From Antedon mediterranea (lineage: Eukaryota; Echinodermata; Crinoidea; Comatulida; Antedonidae), in NCBI RefSeq assembly GCF_964355755.1, contig NC_092674.1:1803001-1867000 (forward strand): DNA of 64,000 bases. Direction: 5' to 3'. Made by a program: the position numbers and the translations under genes. Shown here piece after piece: positions 44,737 to 55,611 of the stretch. The notes beneath the pieces are model-generated. The model had not been told where the DNA came from. It saw nothing but the letters and a program-made list of their open reading frames with translations, and searched no databases. Within the stretch, counting starts at the first letter, position 1; each line of letters starts with the position of its first letter.

Positions 44737-45262
44737 AGTAGAGTACAGACAGTTAACTGTTATGTACGATAGAGTACAGACAGTTAACCGTTATTATAAC
44801 GGTAGAGTACAGACAGTTAACCGTTATTATAACGGTAGAGTACAGACAGTTAACCGTTATTATAACGGTAGAGTACAGACAGTTAACTGTTATGTACGAT
44901 CGAGTACAGACAGTTAACTGTTATGTACGATACAGTACAGACAGTTAACTGTTATGTACGATCGAGTACAGATAGTTAACTGTTATGTACAGTAGAGTAC
45001 AGACAGTTAACTGTTATGTACGATCGAGTACAGACAGTTAACTGTTATGTACGATCGAGTACAGACAGTTAACCGTTATTATAACGGTAGAGTACAGACA
45101 GTTAACTGTTATGTACGGTAGAGTACAGACAGTTAACCGTTATACGGTAGAGTAGACAGTTAACCGTTATTATAACGGTAGAGTACAGACAGTTAACCGT
45201 TATACGGTAGAGTACAGACAGTTAACCGTTATACGGTAAAGTACAGACAGTCAACCGCTATG
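44737..45262. repeat. Minisatellite of two interchanging self-complementary units
   Basis: Units of about 31-33 bp share GAGTACAGACAGTTAAC and then continue either as TGTTATGTACGATC or as CGTTATTATAACGGTA (in places shortened to CGTTATACGGTA). Both variants contain inverted repeats (AGTTAACT, AACCGTTA-TAACGGTT). About 17 units. Confidence 0.9.
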
Positions 45263-46004
45263 TAGTGGATTTGTTATTATTAATCTGGGAACTTCCGTTG
45301 AAATGATTCATTTAATTCGTAATCGCGTTTGTTCATTTCCGTTCAAGTTCGTTTCCTACTTCATGTCACGTCAGCAGTGCAGGCAGGAATGACATTTCAA
45401 CCATTTCCGGTTCCTTGGTTATGCACTTCCCACATACCGGTTGCTATGCTATGCATGGAAAGACAAATCACGTATAGCTTACTTGGGACATTGTAATAGG
45501 ATTATCAAATCATTAGCCGCGTTCATTTTCTATACATTTTCGTGTTAAATTATGTGTTTAAATTAGTTCTATAAATTAATTCAATTCTAAATAACTTTCT
45601 TTCGTGGGAATCACCCACCTTTATTTTAATTTCTTCTCATTTTCATTAACATGACTTAACAGGTATTTATAAACGTATTCATTTACTAACCAATGTATAC
45701 AATTCATAAAATGTCATTCTTAAATAACTTTAATTAAATAATTTCTTTTCTTTTCACCATGATAAACATCAATAATAGAGCGATAATTGAATAATTGAAT
45801 AAATTCAATATCCCTATTGTGTACGTATAATAGCGACAATAGCAAGGACAATAAGTCTATTCATAGATATTTCTTTGTATAAAAGAAGGTTAGTTTTTAA
45901 ATGCGTTATGAAGGTTAACGAATAAATTTGCATTTCTTTTGATCTTTATAAATTATGATACGAATTGTTATCGGTGGTATTAAGGTCATGTACTCGATAC
46001 TCTT
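45263..46004. other. Intergenic sequence, no gene seen
   Basis: Unique-looking AT-rich DNA with short open frames only. Confidence 0.45.
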
Positions 46005-46127
46005 AAGCTCTGTCTACACTATTAAACTAGTTTGATGTGCCCAAATATGGTATTGATATACCCATATATGTGCACCTTACTTTTGATTTTGTCACATAAA
46101 GTTTGATAGTGTAGAGACAGAGCTTTA
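46005..46127. mobile_element. MITE, CTGTCTACACTATCAAAC family, short copy
   Basis: Both terminal repeats are present (AGCTCTGTCTACACTATTA and GATAGTGTAGAGACAGAGC), the interior is shortened to one GTGCCCAAATATGG and one CCCATATATG. Confidence 0.8.
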
Positions 46128-46330
46128 GCTTTGGCAGATAGTATCCGGTAGATCTGACAACCTATTAGGAAACATAAACAAAGAAATCCTAAAATGTAAA
46201 TAGGCCTACATCTATCGATAAGTTAATGACAGACTACTATCACACCACCGAGACGCACGCGAAAACGTACGTGCAGCGCAAGTAATTTGAAAAATCGTGA
46301 CGGGAATGATGATCCATCGCGTCGACTTGC

Positions 46331-46728
46331 CTTGCGCTTACGTCCTTGCGTTGCGCTTGCGTCATTACGTTGCGCTTACGTCCGTGCGTTGCGCTTGCGT
46401 CATTACGTTGCGCTTACGTCCGTGCGTTGCGCTTGCGTCATTACGTTGCGCTTACGTCCGTGCGTTGCGCTTACGTCCGTGCGTTGCGCTTACGTCCATA
46501 CGTTGCGCTTACGTCCGTGCGTTGCGCTTACGTCATTACGTTGCGCTTACGTCCGTGCGTTGCGCTTACGTCCGTGCGTTGCGCTTACGTCCATACGTTA
46601 CGCTTACGTCCGTGCGTTGCGCTTACGTCCGTGCGTTGCGCTTACGTCCATACGTTACGCTTACGTCCGTGCGTTGCGCTTACGTCCATACGTTACGCTT
46701 ACGTTCGTGCGTTGCGCTTACGTCCGTG
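46331..46728. repeat. 19-bp minisatellite (about 21 units)
   Basis: The unit TGCGCTTACGTCCGTGCGT has variants CATTACGT and CATACGT. All three plus-strand frames remain open (RALRLRPCVALTS-like), as expected of a 19-bp unit without stops. Related in sequence to the ends of the MITE at 48153 (CTTACGTCCTTGCGTTGCGC at 48321), so it probably arose by expansion inside such an element. Confidence 0.9.
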
Positions 46729-46739
46729 TAAATTTAATT

Positions 46740-48152
46740 GATTGCTCGTACACAAAATACAATTTTATTCGAAAATTACAAATAGGTCAAAGTTAAAAGA
46801 ATCAAATTGCAAAAATATCATTATGCAATTATGACATTTAAAAAAGATTACTGCGCATGTCAAGTAAGCATGGCAACAACATTCATGAAATACCGACAAG
46901 CGACATACCACCATGTGACGTATGATATTTATATAAATGACAAGAATATCCAATAAAAACAAACAATTATTAGACATGTTATATTTAATACAAGGAATAA
47001 TAATTAAATTTATTGAAACGAAGACACCATCAATAGTAGGCTATTACACCATTTGTTATTTCATTAATTTTCCATAATTAATATAAGAAAATAAAACAAG
47101 TAGATCAAAACGTTAAGATTAAAATGATATAGTATAACATTACATGATAGGACAAAATGCCAATTCCACACCTTTGGTGCTGTTATATTTTTATATATAC
47201 AAGTTTCTAAAGCCGATTTTCCACTAGGCGAATTTGTTCGCGCATGTGTAGAAAGGTATTTGGAAGATGAAAATATGAATACGCATGCGTACAAGCTGGC
47301 GCTTTCGAATCGCGCGAATCACAGCCTGCGTATATGTCTATAGGCCGATAAGTAAACATATCACTCCAGTTTTTTTAAACAACATGTAGCTAGAATATTC
47401 ACAACAAAAACTCGTCTTCTCTCAATGATTACGAGAAATGATCCTAACATAATTAATAAAGCTATCGCGTCAATTGCTCCCCTGAGACCCACGCGTTTAT
47501 TTTAAACTAATCTTCAATCACCCGTGACTAATGACGATTTTCACTTGATCACGTGACAGCACTAATTACGACTCAATTTAGTTGTAGAAATCTGTAAGTA
47601 AAAATCTGTAAGTAAAAGAAAACAAAATATTATAGCCCAATAGTATTTCAAAAGGATAGTAACAATAGACATTTAGTCATTACTAATACGGCAGTGAGTT
47701 GTAGGTCTACTGAGATGTTATAAGCGACACAAATTATCAGATTATTATTTTAGAGTTATTCATTCATTCATTGTTATATTTCGGATAGTACATCCATAAA
47801 CAAAGGAACCAGAAAATGAATAAATAAAGTGCGGATAACCAATTAAAACAAATTATTAATTTGTACCAACGCTGATGAAATTTGGATTGTGAAAATTAAC
47901 ATAACATCTTCCTAATTTAAAACATCAAATATTAATTTGTACCAACGCTGATGAAAGTTGGATTGTGAAAGTAAATTACATATTAGTCTATGGATTGAAC
48001 AAAAGTTATACAGACATGGAGATTCTCCGTGCGAGAACTGTAAATTAATATTCAAACACTGATCTATTACCGTAGGTCATCATTTAATTCAATTGGTTTT
48101 ATTTTCCCCAAGCACATACATAGAGGATGCGCAATTGAAGATCTGTGCTACG
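46740..48152. other. Intergenic sequence, no gene seen
   Basis: One short direct duplication: 47850-47890 and 47928-47970 share AATTTGTACCAACGCTGATG and TTGGATTGTGAAA. Confidence 0.45.
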
Positions 48153-48286
48153 TAAAGCTTGGTTCCCATTAGGACGCACGCAAAGACGTATAAAGCGTGT
48201 TGACCAATGACAAGCGACAGTTCGAATAATCCATCGCTTGTGATTGGTCAACTCACTCACGCTGCGTCTCTAGTGAGAACCAACCA
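48153..48286. mobile_element. MITE with long inverted repeats (same family as 1956)
   Basis: Ends AAAGCTTGGTTCCCATTAGG and CTCTAGTGAGAACCAACC. Inner arms TTGACCAATGACAAGCGA and TCGCTTGTGATTGGTCAA pair, so the element is an almost complete hairpin. Confidence 0.8.
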
Positions 48287-48793
48287 TAAGTGACGTTGAT
48301 CTAGTTATCAATTCACTTGGCTTACGTCCTTGCGTTGCGCATCTAGTGGGTTAATTAATTTTACGGATCGCATAGCAATGAATAGTTGAATTTGGGGACA
48401 AAGATTTCCCCTAACAAAAAGGGTACAACCACGCATTATTCTTATTACACGCACCATTGCGTTTAAATAGACATCGAGTGTGTAATTGAATATAAGAATA
48501 ACCCACGAACAATACGTCACACAACAAGATTTTATATAAACCGCGACAAATAGTTTTGTATTGTTGTTGACAATACATGAAAAAAGGGAGAGAAGTTAAA
48601 ACGTAAGCAGTATGCGACAATAATTCTATTTGTATGAATTTTAAAATACAAACGACAATGAAAATAAAATAATACGCCTTCGGCCATAAACTAATTGTAA
48701 ACATATTATCGCACCTCTTCATTGGGACCCCTCTAGGAGACAACTTACCCGTCAAACAAACGAACAGAAATATGTTTAACAAGACGGTGAACA

Positions 48794-48928
48794 CCGCTAG
48801 CTTGATTTCCATTTGGACGCAACGCAATGAAGTATTCACAACGCAAGTTAGTGAGTTGACCAATCATAAGACAGTTGGTCAAATTATTTTGGGCGCGCTT
48901 AGGTCCTAGCGGGAAAGAAGCTTGATAG
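48794..48928. mobile_element. MITE of the 1956/48153 family, diverged
   Basis: GCTTGATTTCCATTTGGACG at the left, TTGACCAATCATAAGACAG and GTTGGTCAA inside, CCTAGCGGGAAAGAAGCTTG at the right. Confidence 0.6.
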
Positions 48929-49230
48929 TTGTTTGGTGTGGAATCGTCTTCCTCGGCAATACTTTTTGTAACAATCAATTATATACTACTACTACTACTA
49001 CTACTGTAACAGATTCCGCATTGCCAATAAAGTAATCCAACCCAATATCTGAAACAATGCGACGGGCGCTAGAAGGCTGGGTGATAGGCTTACTTGCGCA
49101 GCGGCGATTTGACTTGAATTTTGACTATTTTTAACACACACAAGTAAACCACTGAGTTAAATTGGCTTGTTAGTTCCGCAAATTAGCATAATTTACTTTT
49201 CGGTGTAGAAGTCATATGGCCTATAGACTT

Positions 49231-49440
49231 GGAGTGATAACGCAACGACGTAGACACAACAAATGAAATTTGACCAACCACAACGCGATAGGATCATCGG
49301 AATTGTCGCTTGTGAATAGATCATACATCCTTGTGCTGCGTCCAAATGGAAACCAAGCTTTACGCGCGCGTGGTTCCTATGACGCAATCAAGTATAAGTA
49401 ATTTGACCAATCACAACCAGACATTTCAACCAAGTGGGAA
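49231..49440. mobile_element. Two abutting MITE pieces of the same family
   Basis: AACGCAACGACGTAGACAC to GCGTCCAAATGGAAACCAAG (49231-49362), directly followed by GCGTGGTTCCTATGACGCAA and TTTGACCAATCACAACCAG (49368-49412). Confidence 0.55.
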
Positions 49441-49764
49441 GGAACATTATACACTTTTAGTACTGTACATCTTGAAAATAATATTTTCCGATAACTCTAT
49501 AGAAAGTAAGTTGTCCGCATACACATATACATGGGTTCGCATATCATTGTAGCTGTCTACTGAGGCTTAGAGGGGACTAACAATAGGCTAGTTTCAAATA
49601 GTCCTCTCCTCAGTTACTAAATCAGCTTGGCTTAAAAAATCCCCTTCTCACTCACCAAATCAACTCAAACTCACATCTTTACTTTGTTTAATTTTGATAC
49701 CAAAATAAGTAAAAGACGCACAGAAGCAATAATTGTATCCACAATAACCCATACAACTTTTAAG

Positions 49765-49865
49765 TAATAATAGTTTCCATAGAAACATTTAAAACATAAG
49801 TTATAATAGTTTCCATGGTAACATTTAAAATATATGTAATAATGGTATCCATGGCAACAATTAAA
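49765..49865. repeat. Three tandem X-box-like palindromes
   Basis: GTTTCCATAGAAAC (49773), GTTTCCATGGTAAC (49809) and GTATCCATGGCAAC (49845), exactly 36 bp apart, each followed by a variant of ATTTAAAACATA. The palindromes resemble the RFX-binding X-box. Confidence 0.7.
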
Positions 49866-50595
49866 ACATAGTTAATAACTTTATACATGAGTTCACACAT
49901 TCCAAGGGGTCTCATATTTTTGAAACAACACTAGTAGTGAAAGTAAACATGACAATGAATCATTGTTATCAGCAGCAACAGATGAAAAACCCCAGCATTG
50001 TTCATCTGCCACCTGTTATACAGTGCCTCTCATAAAACACTCTAGGACAAAGAAAAAAACACATTTTTATACTTCATGTTTTCTAACTAATAATACTCCC
50101 TCTCAATTCAATTTATTTTCCACATACACCACCTACAAGCATGTACATGAAGGATGCATATTTTAAGATCTGTGCAACGTAAAGCGCAAATCTTTAAGCT
50201 AATAAACACCCTCAATATGTTTTGTAATTGTTATCACTTTCTTATTTCAAAAATTTTAAATATTGTATAACTCGTTGAGATAACTTCATTAAGTTTTTGA
50301 ATGGTCCGTTACAAACATGGTATTTTTGACATTCTTAGCTATTTCAACAAGTACTTATTTTACAGTCTTACCTAATTAAATATGGCAAATACTCCTCAGA
50401 GAATAGTGTAGTTAAATGAAGGCTACAACCATATTCCTGAAAATAAAAACAAATCACACTTTTAATGCCTTATTTTCCAGTGTAGGATTAACATAGAAAT
50501 AGTTAGACTGCCAACAAAGTCAGTAAAAATGTGTGTGGATTGACAATTGGTATAATATTTTAATAATATAATATATCTAGCAACAGCTAACATCT

Positions 50596-50747
50596 AAAGC
50601 TCTGTTTACACTATCAAACTTTATGTGATGTGCCCATATATGGACATGCTGATGTCATACCACTACCATATTTAAGCATATCACTACCATATTTCGGCAC
50701 ACAACACTTTTTTTGTGAAACTAGTTTGATAGTGCAGACAGAGGTTA
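50596..50747. mobile_element. MITE, CTGTCTACACTATCAAAC family
   Basis: Ends AGCTCTGTTTACACTATC and GATAGTGCAGACAGAGG. The interior, inverted relative to the copy at 37919, has GATGTGCCCATATATGG and CACTACCATATTT repeats. Confidence 0.8.
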
Positions 50748-51486
50748 ATACGAAGAGTTTGGTAATAGGAATAATTTTGTTTGAAATAAGATAAATCATG
50801 TAGATAAGTTAGTTAGTTACTACTCATTATGACCGATATCATTTTACCAATTTAACTTGAATTGAATTTAGTCTAATTTAGCAAGATTAACAAACTATTT
50901 ATTGGTCTTCAATATTTAAATGATGTCCCAATCATCATCATACATCGCATAAGGCAAACTTTTGTCAGATAAAAATGTTTGATCATTTACAGAGTAAAAA
51001 CCTATTTGAAAGGTCAAAATCAGGTCGGTATTTATGCTAAGGCAGGATATCGAACATGCACACAAGACATGTCGTCGTCAAGTGATTATAGTTAGATATT
51101 GTGTTTATAAACCTAGATAGCGTTCGTTCTCGTTTACATACACCATCGCAGCTAAACTTTGTTCTTTACACAATCAATAGTTTGATGTAGAATATACTAG
51201 TAACACTTTAGCGATAGCTTCATCTTCATGAAACCCAAAATAAACCAAACAGTACACACTATCATACAGTATTAGGATTTCGGCATTAGCGCCATTATAA
51301 TTATCTTTTTACCATTGGAATTGATCACGATTAGTTTGTACCATGAATAACTGAATCATGCCAAAGAATAAATGCCTTTTTTTGCTATAGTGATAATTAA
51401 AACTGAAGTCGTACTCGCATTGAATATCAAACATAAAAAATGTGACATTCAAGAAAATTACTATATGCTAGATTTCTTACAGTATG

Positions 51487-51895
51487 TACATGTTGACCTC
51501 TGTCTAATACATGTTGACCTCTGTCTGTTACATGTTGACCTCTGTCTAATACATGTTGACTTCTGTCTGTTACATGTTGACCTCTGTCTAATACATGTTG
51601 ACCTGTCTATTACATGTTGACCTCTGTCTATTACATGTTGACCTCTGTCTGTTACATGTTGACCTCTGTCTGTTACATGTTGACTTCTGTCTGTTACAAT
51701 ATGTTGACCTCTGTCTGTTACATGTTGACTTCTGCCTAATACATGTTGACCTCTGCCTATTACATGTTGACCTCTGCCTATTACATGTTGACCTTTGTAT
51801 GTTCCGTGTTGACCTCTGCTTGGTACGTGTTGACTTCTGCTTGGTATGTGTTGACCTGTAAATGCTACATGTTGACCTCTGTCTGTTACATGCGA
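51487..51895. repeat. 21-bp minisatellite (about 19 units)
   Basis: The unit ACATGTTGACCTCTGTCTGTT has variants CTAAT, CTATT and TGGT. Period 21 is a multiple of 3, so long in-frame repeats such as HVDLCLL appear on one strand and RGQHVTD on the other. No start context, splice sites or partner exon support coding. Confidence 0.9.
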
Positions 51896-52389
51896 CATTT
51901 GCCTGTTTTTGTTGACTCTGTTACATGAGCAACTCTCTGGGCAACTCTCTGTCTACTTTTGCATGCTTGTTGTTGACCTGCCCTGCTGCATGTTTTATAA
52001 TTTATGTCCAAAGTCACTACAACCTCCTTTACCTACATTAAAACATTAAAATACATTGAATATATTAATTCTGGAATTTCCAATGGAAATTTTCTGTTAC
52101 AAATTAGTCAGAAAAGGTATATGATCTTTTATCAGATTAATCGCCACTCACAGTTTAAAGTGTAATTCATGAAATATTGTAGTAGTAACATCATGTTTTA
52201 AATAAATAATACAAATTAATTACATTATGTATGTATACATGTACAGTATATCATTATCTCAAACACTAATCGTCGTTAGACATTGCGCGTCTCACTTTTT
52301 GAGCAAGCATGTGTATAGGTCACCAAGTGAGCCTCTCCGAGTGAGCTGGTGTGTTTTCATTTAAACCGAGCATATGACCATACCATGTT

Positions 52390-54520
52390 CAATTCAATTT
52401 TTCAATTCATCGACATTTTTATTCCATAATCAAAATAAAAACATATACAAATACAATACAAATAATAAGATAATGGAATGGGATACAAAATAAGCACAAG
52501 TGCTTTAAGCATGTAACCCTAACAAAAAGATCAAACAATTAGTACAAACAAAAAGAACAAACCAAAATAACATAATGTGATTTACTTAACTTAAATATTT
52601 CTATTGTTATAATATTGCTTTAATCTCTGTTTAAACAAACTTAAAGTGGGGGATTGTTTTATATAGTCTGTTAAATTGTTCCAAATATGTGTTCCTTGGT
52701 AGAAAATACATTGCTGTCCGACTTTGGTGCGTTTTAGTTGTGGACAGTAGTTTGACCTGTTTCTAGTTGAGTAATTATGGAATGAGGCAGATGTACTAAA
52801 TAAGTTATTAAATGATTCAGGTAATAGATTATGTTTATATTGATACATAAATATAGCAGTGTGTTTCGTATAAAGGTCAAAAATATTTAATGTTTGGGTT
52901 GAAATAAAAAGTGGATGAGAAGGATGCATAAAATGAACATGACAAATATTTCTAAGTGCTTTTTCTGGAGAATATGTATACGGTTTAAGTTTGTAGCAGA
53001 AGTAGCACCCCATACTGTGATAGCATACGTTATTCTAGGTAATATAAGTGCATTGTATACCGTTAACAAGATAACAATTATTCTAGAAATACTGTTTGCT
53101 ACCTCATTTACATGAAAATTAAACGATAAAGTTTCATCCAGAAATAAGCCTAGAAATTTAACTTCAGTAGCTTTTACTATACATTCATTTCCCATCCTCA
53201 ATTCTAGTGAGGTAGTGTCAGCTGACTTATTTCTAGCCTTAAATATAACATATTTTGATTTGTTTACATTTAGCGTTAATTTGTTAGCAATAAACCAGTC
53301 CGAAAGTATAGATAACTCCTGGTTCATTGTATCAAAAGCTTGAGTAATATCATTGTGACTATAAAACACATTTGTGTCATCTGCATACATAATCATGTCT
53401 ACATGGTTACATGCTAGACTAATATCATTAATGAATATAAGAAATAATAATGGACCCAATATGGATCCCTGAGGAACTCCAGTGTTTACTGTCATTTTAC
53501 TAGATGCAGTATTAACAATAAATGTGTATTGTAGTCTTTTTTTAAGATAGTTTGAGAACCAGTTTAGCGGAACTCCTCTTATACCATAAAATCTTAACTT
53601 ATCTAATAATATATCATGATCGATTGTATCAAACGCTTTTGATAAATCAAGGAAAACTCCTAGTGTGAACTCTTTATTCTCAATAGCGTTTGTGATTTTT
53701 TCAATCGATTGTATTAAAGCATGACTAGTTGAATGGTGTTGTCTAAATCCATACTGTGTTTTACTCAGTACGTTATATTTTGAGAGGTAACAAATCGTTT
53801 GATCATACACAATCCTCTCAAATATTTTGGAAAAAAAGGGTAAAATGGAAATAGGCCGATAATTATTTATATCGGAGATGTCACCATTCTTAAATACCGG
53901 GATAACTTTAGCAATTTTTATATCAGCCGGGACACAGCCCCATGATAATGACGTATTAATAATATGCAATAAAGGTTTTAAAATAAACGGGGAAGCAGAT
54001 TTTATGAGTTGGGCACTTATACCATCATGGCCAGGAGAAGTATTCTTTGTGTTTTTAATATAGTGGTTAAGTTCATGTTCAGTAACAGGCTTAAAAAACA
54101 TTGAAGAGGTAAAATTTCCCTTTAAGAAAGTTCTGTGGGTGATTTCTTCATTTTGAGATTCATGCCTAAATTTATTATTTAGTTTTTCTCCAATATTAAT
54201 AAAAGAAGAGTTGAATGCATCAGCTTTCTCATCATTATCAGAGAAAGTCTCAGTACCCAATTTTATTTTTGTAGGCAAATTGGTAGTCTTTTTCCTACCC
54301 ATTATATCATTTAGGATTGTCCACGTTTTTTTAATATCTTGTTTATTTGGACCATATAATATTCTTTTTTCCGATTTCTAATAGTAGTGGTTAACTTGTT
54401 TCTAAAATGTATGTACGTACTTTTATTAGTAGTGGTGTTATTTTGTTTGTACTTTTTATATAATTTATGTTTTTGAGAGATAGTCTTCTTTTCTTTACAT
54501 CCTTACTCCACTCAAACAAT
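52390..54520 (-). pseudogene. Non-LTR retrotransposon, 2.1-kb 5'-truncated copy with RT domain
   Basis: On the minus strand the frame 54302-52887 (471 codons) covers most of a reverse transcriptase: PVFKNGDISDINNYRPISIL, FLDLSKAFDTIDHDILLDKL, NTGVPQGSILGPLLFLIFIN, MYADDTNVFY and NKLTLNVNKSKYVIF. The catalytic YADD is intact. A frameshift near 52980 moves the C-terminus into the frame 53013-52591 (KALRNICHVHFMHPSHPLF to FKQRLKQYYNN). Upstream, KKYKQNNTTTNKSTYIHFRN and KEYYMVQINKILKK (54510-54330) precede a second frameshift before MGRKK. No endonuclease domain is present. The RT motifs suggest the Jockey/CR1 group. Confidence 0.9.
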
Positions 54521-54789
54521 ACAATATATATTTTAAGCATGATGTTTACACTTGTAACATTACCTAGAGAAATTTAAGATGGCTGCTGGTCCTGTTGTTA
54601 ACTGACATTGAAACTACCGTTTGTAAAAGGAAAACTCTAAAATACAAAAAAAATAAAAATAACTAAAAAAAACATTGCATTTACAAAAGTAATGTACAAT
54701 TGACTTACATAACAATAAAAAAGATGTAATAAAAACAAATTTAAATTTAAATTTTAAAAAAGGTACAACAATATTGCCTTGTCTCTTAG

Positions 54790-55105
54790 GTTCTATGAAG
54801 TATGTTTAGCATATTAATTATTGTAGGGATGGGTGAAATTTTAAATCTTTGGGTTCTCGGATTGAATTGTTGATATTTGACCTTGCCATAGCAAACGCGC
54901 TATACTACGGATAGTAGAGAGAAAATAACTATGTTCGATAGCTTCTTGCCAAATGTCAGTACAAGATTATCATGTCTGACTTTTAGCAAAGGTAAATTAA
55001 AACATTTTAAAGCTAATTTATATGAATTATGATTAAGGCCAAGAATAATTTGAAGGGCCCTTTTTTTAACCCTTAAATTAGGCATATGAAAATAGTAACC
55101 CATCC
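54790..55105 (-). pseudogene. LINE RT C-terminal fragment, separate element
   Basis: Minus-strand frame 55103-54900 reads KKRALQIILGLNHNSY then LKCFNLPLLKVRHDNLVL and FGKKL, a typical RT C-terminal segment of a different LINE from the one at 52390. Confidence 0.65.
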
Positions 55106-55611
55106 CCCAACTTTTCCGGTCAGCAACTCATTACAAAATAATAAAACAGTACAAATAAACACATTTGGTTGAACTCTTGAACTTTTTTATATAAACTCAA
55201 AAACACTCAATCCTCCCCCACTCCCGAGATTAACATGCATTTTCAAAAGACGGCTGCATCATAAGTTATTGTGACTCTAATAGTAACATCCATGGGTTAC
55301 TATTAAAGTAGTGGGTTATTATTATAGATTGACCTACAAGGTGGGTTACTAATCTGATATTAAAACTTGATTTTGATTTGATAATGTCTGTCTTAGAAAT
55401 ACATATCTTTATTCTGCTATTTCAATAGTGACATTTTATTCTATTGTGGTATTCAGTAAATACATAATACGTCATTGATTTGATATAAAAATGGCGCCGA
55501 GTTTGTATTTCACAACCTATGATATCTAAAACAAAATGTCATGCATGTTTTATGCAAAAATTACAATCAGAAAGCAGTTCAATGGTTCAAACCATTATGC
55601 AAATTAGGTGT

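Noticed and set aside
46287-46796. Plus-strand open frames of 131-169 codons, Arg/Leu/Ala-rich
   Set aside because: Three overlapping frames come from a stop-free 19-bp repeat, not from selection on a protein.
51372-51928. Open frames on both strands over the 21-bp repeat
   Set aside because: Period divisible by three keeps frames open. No start context, splice sites or known domain.
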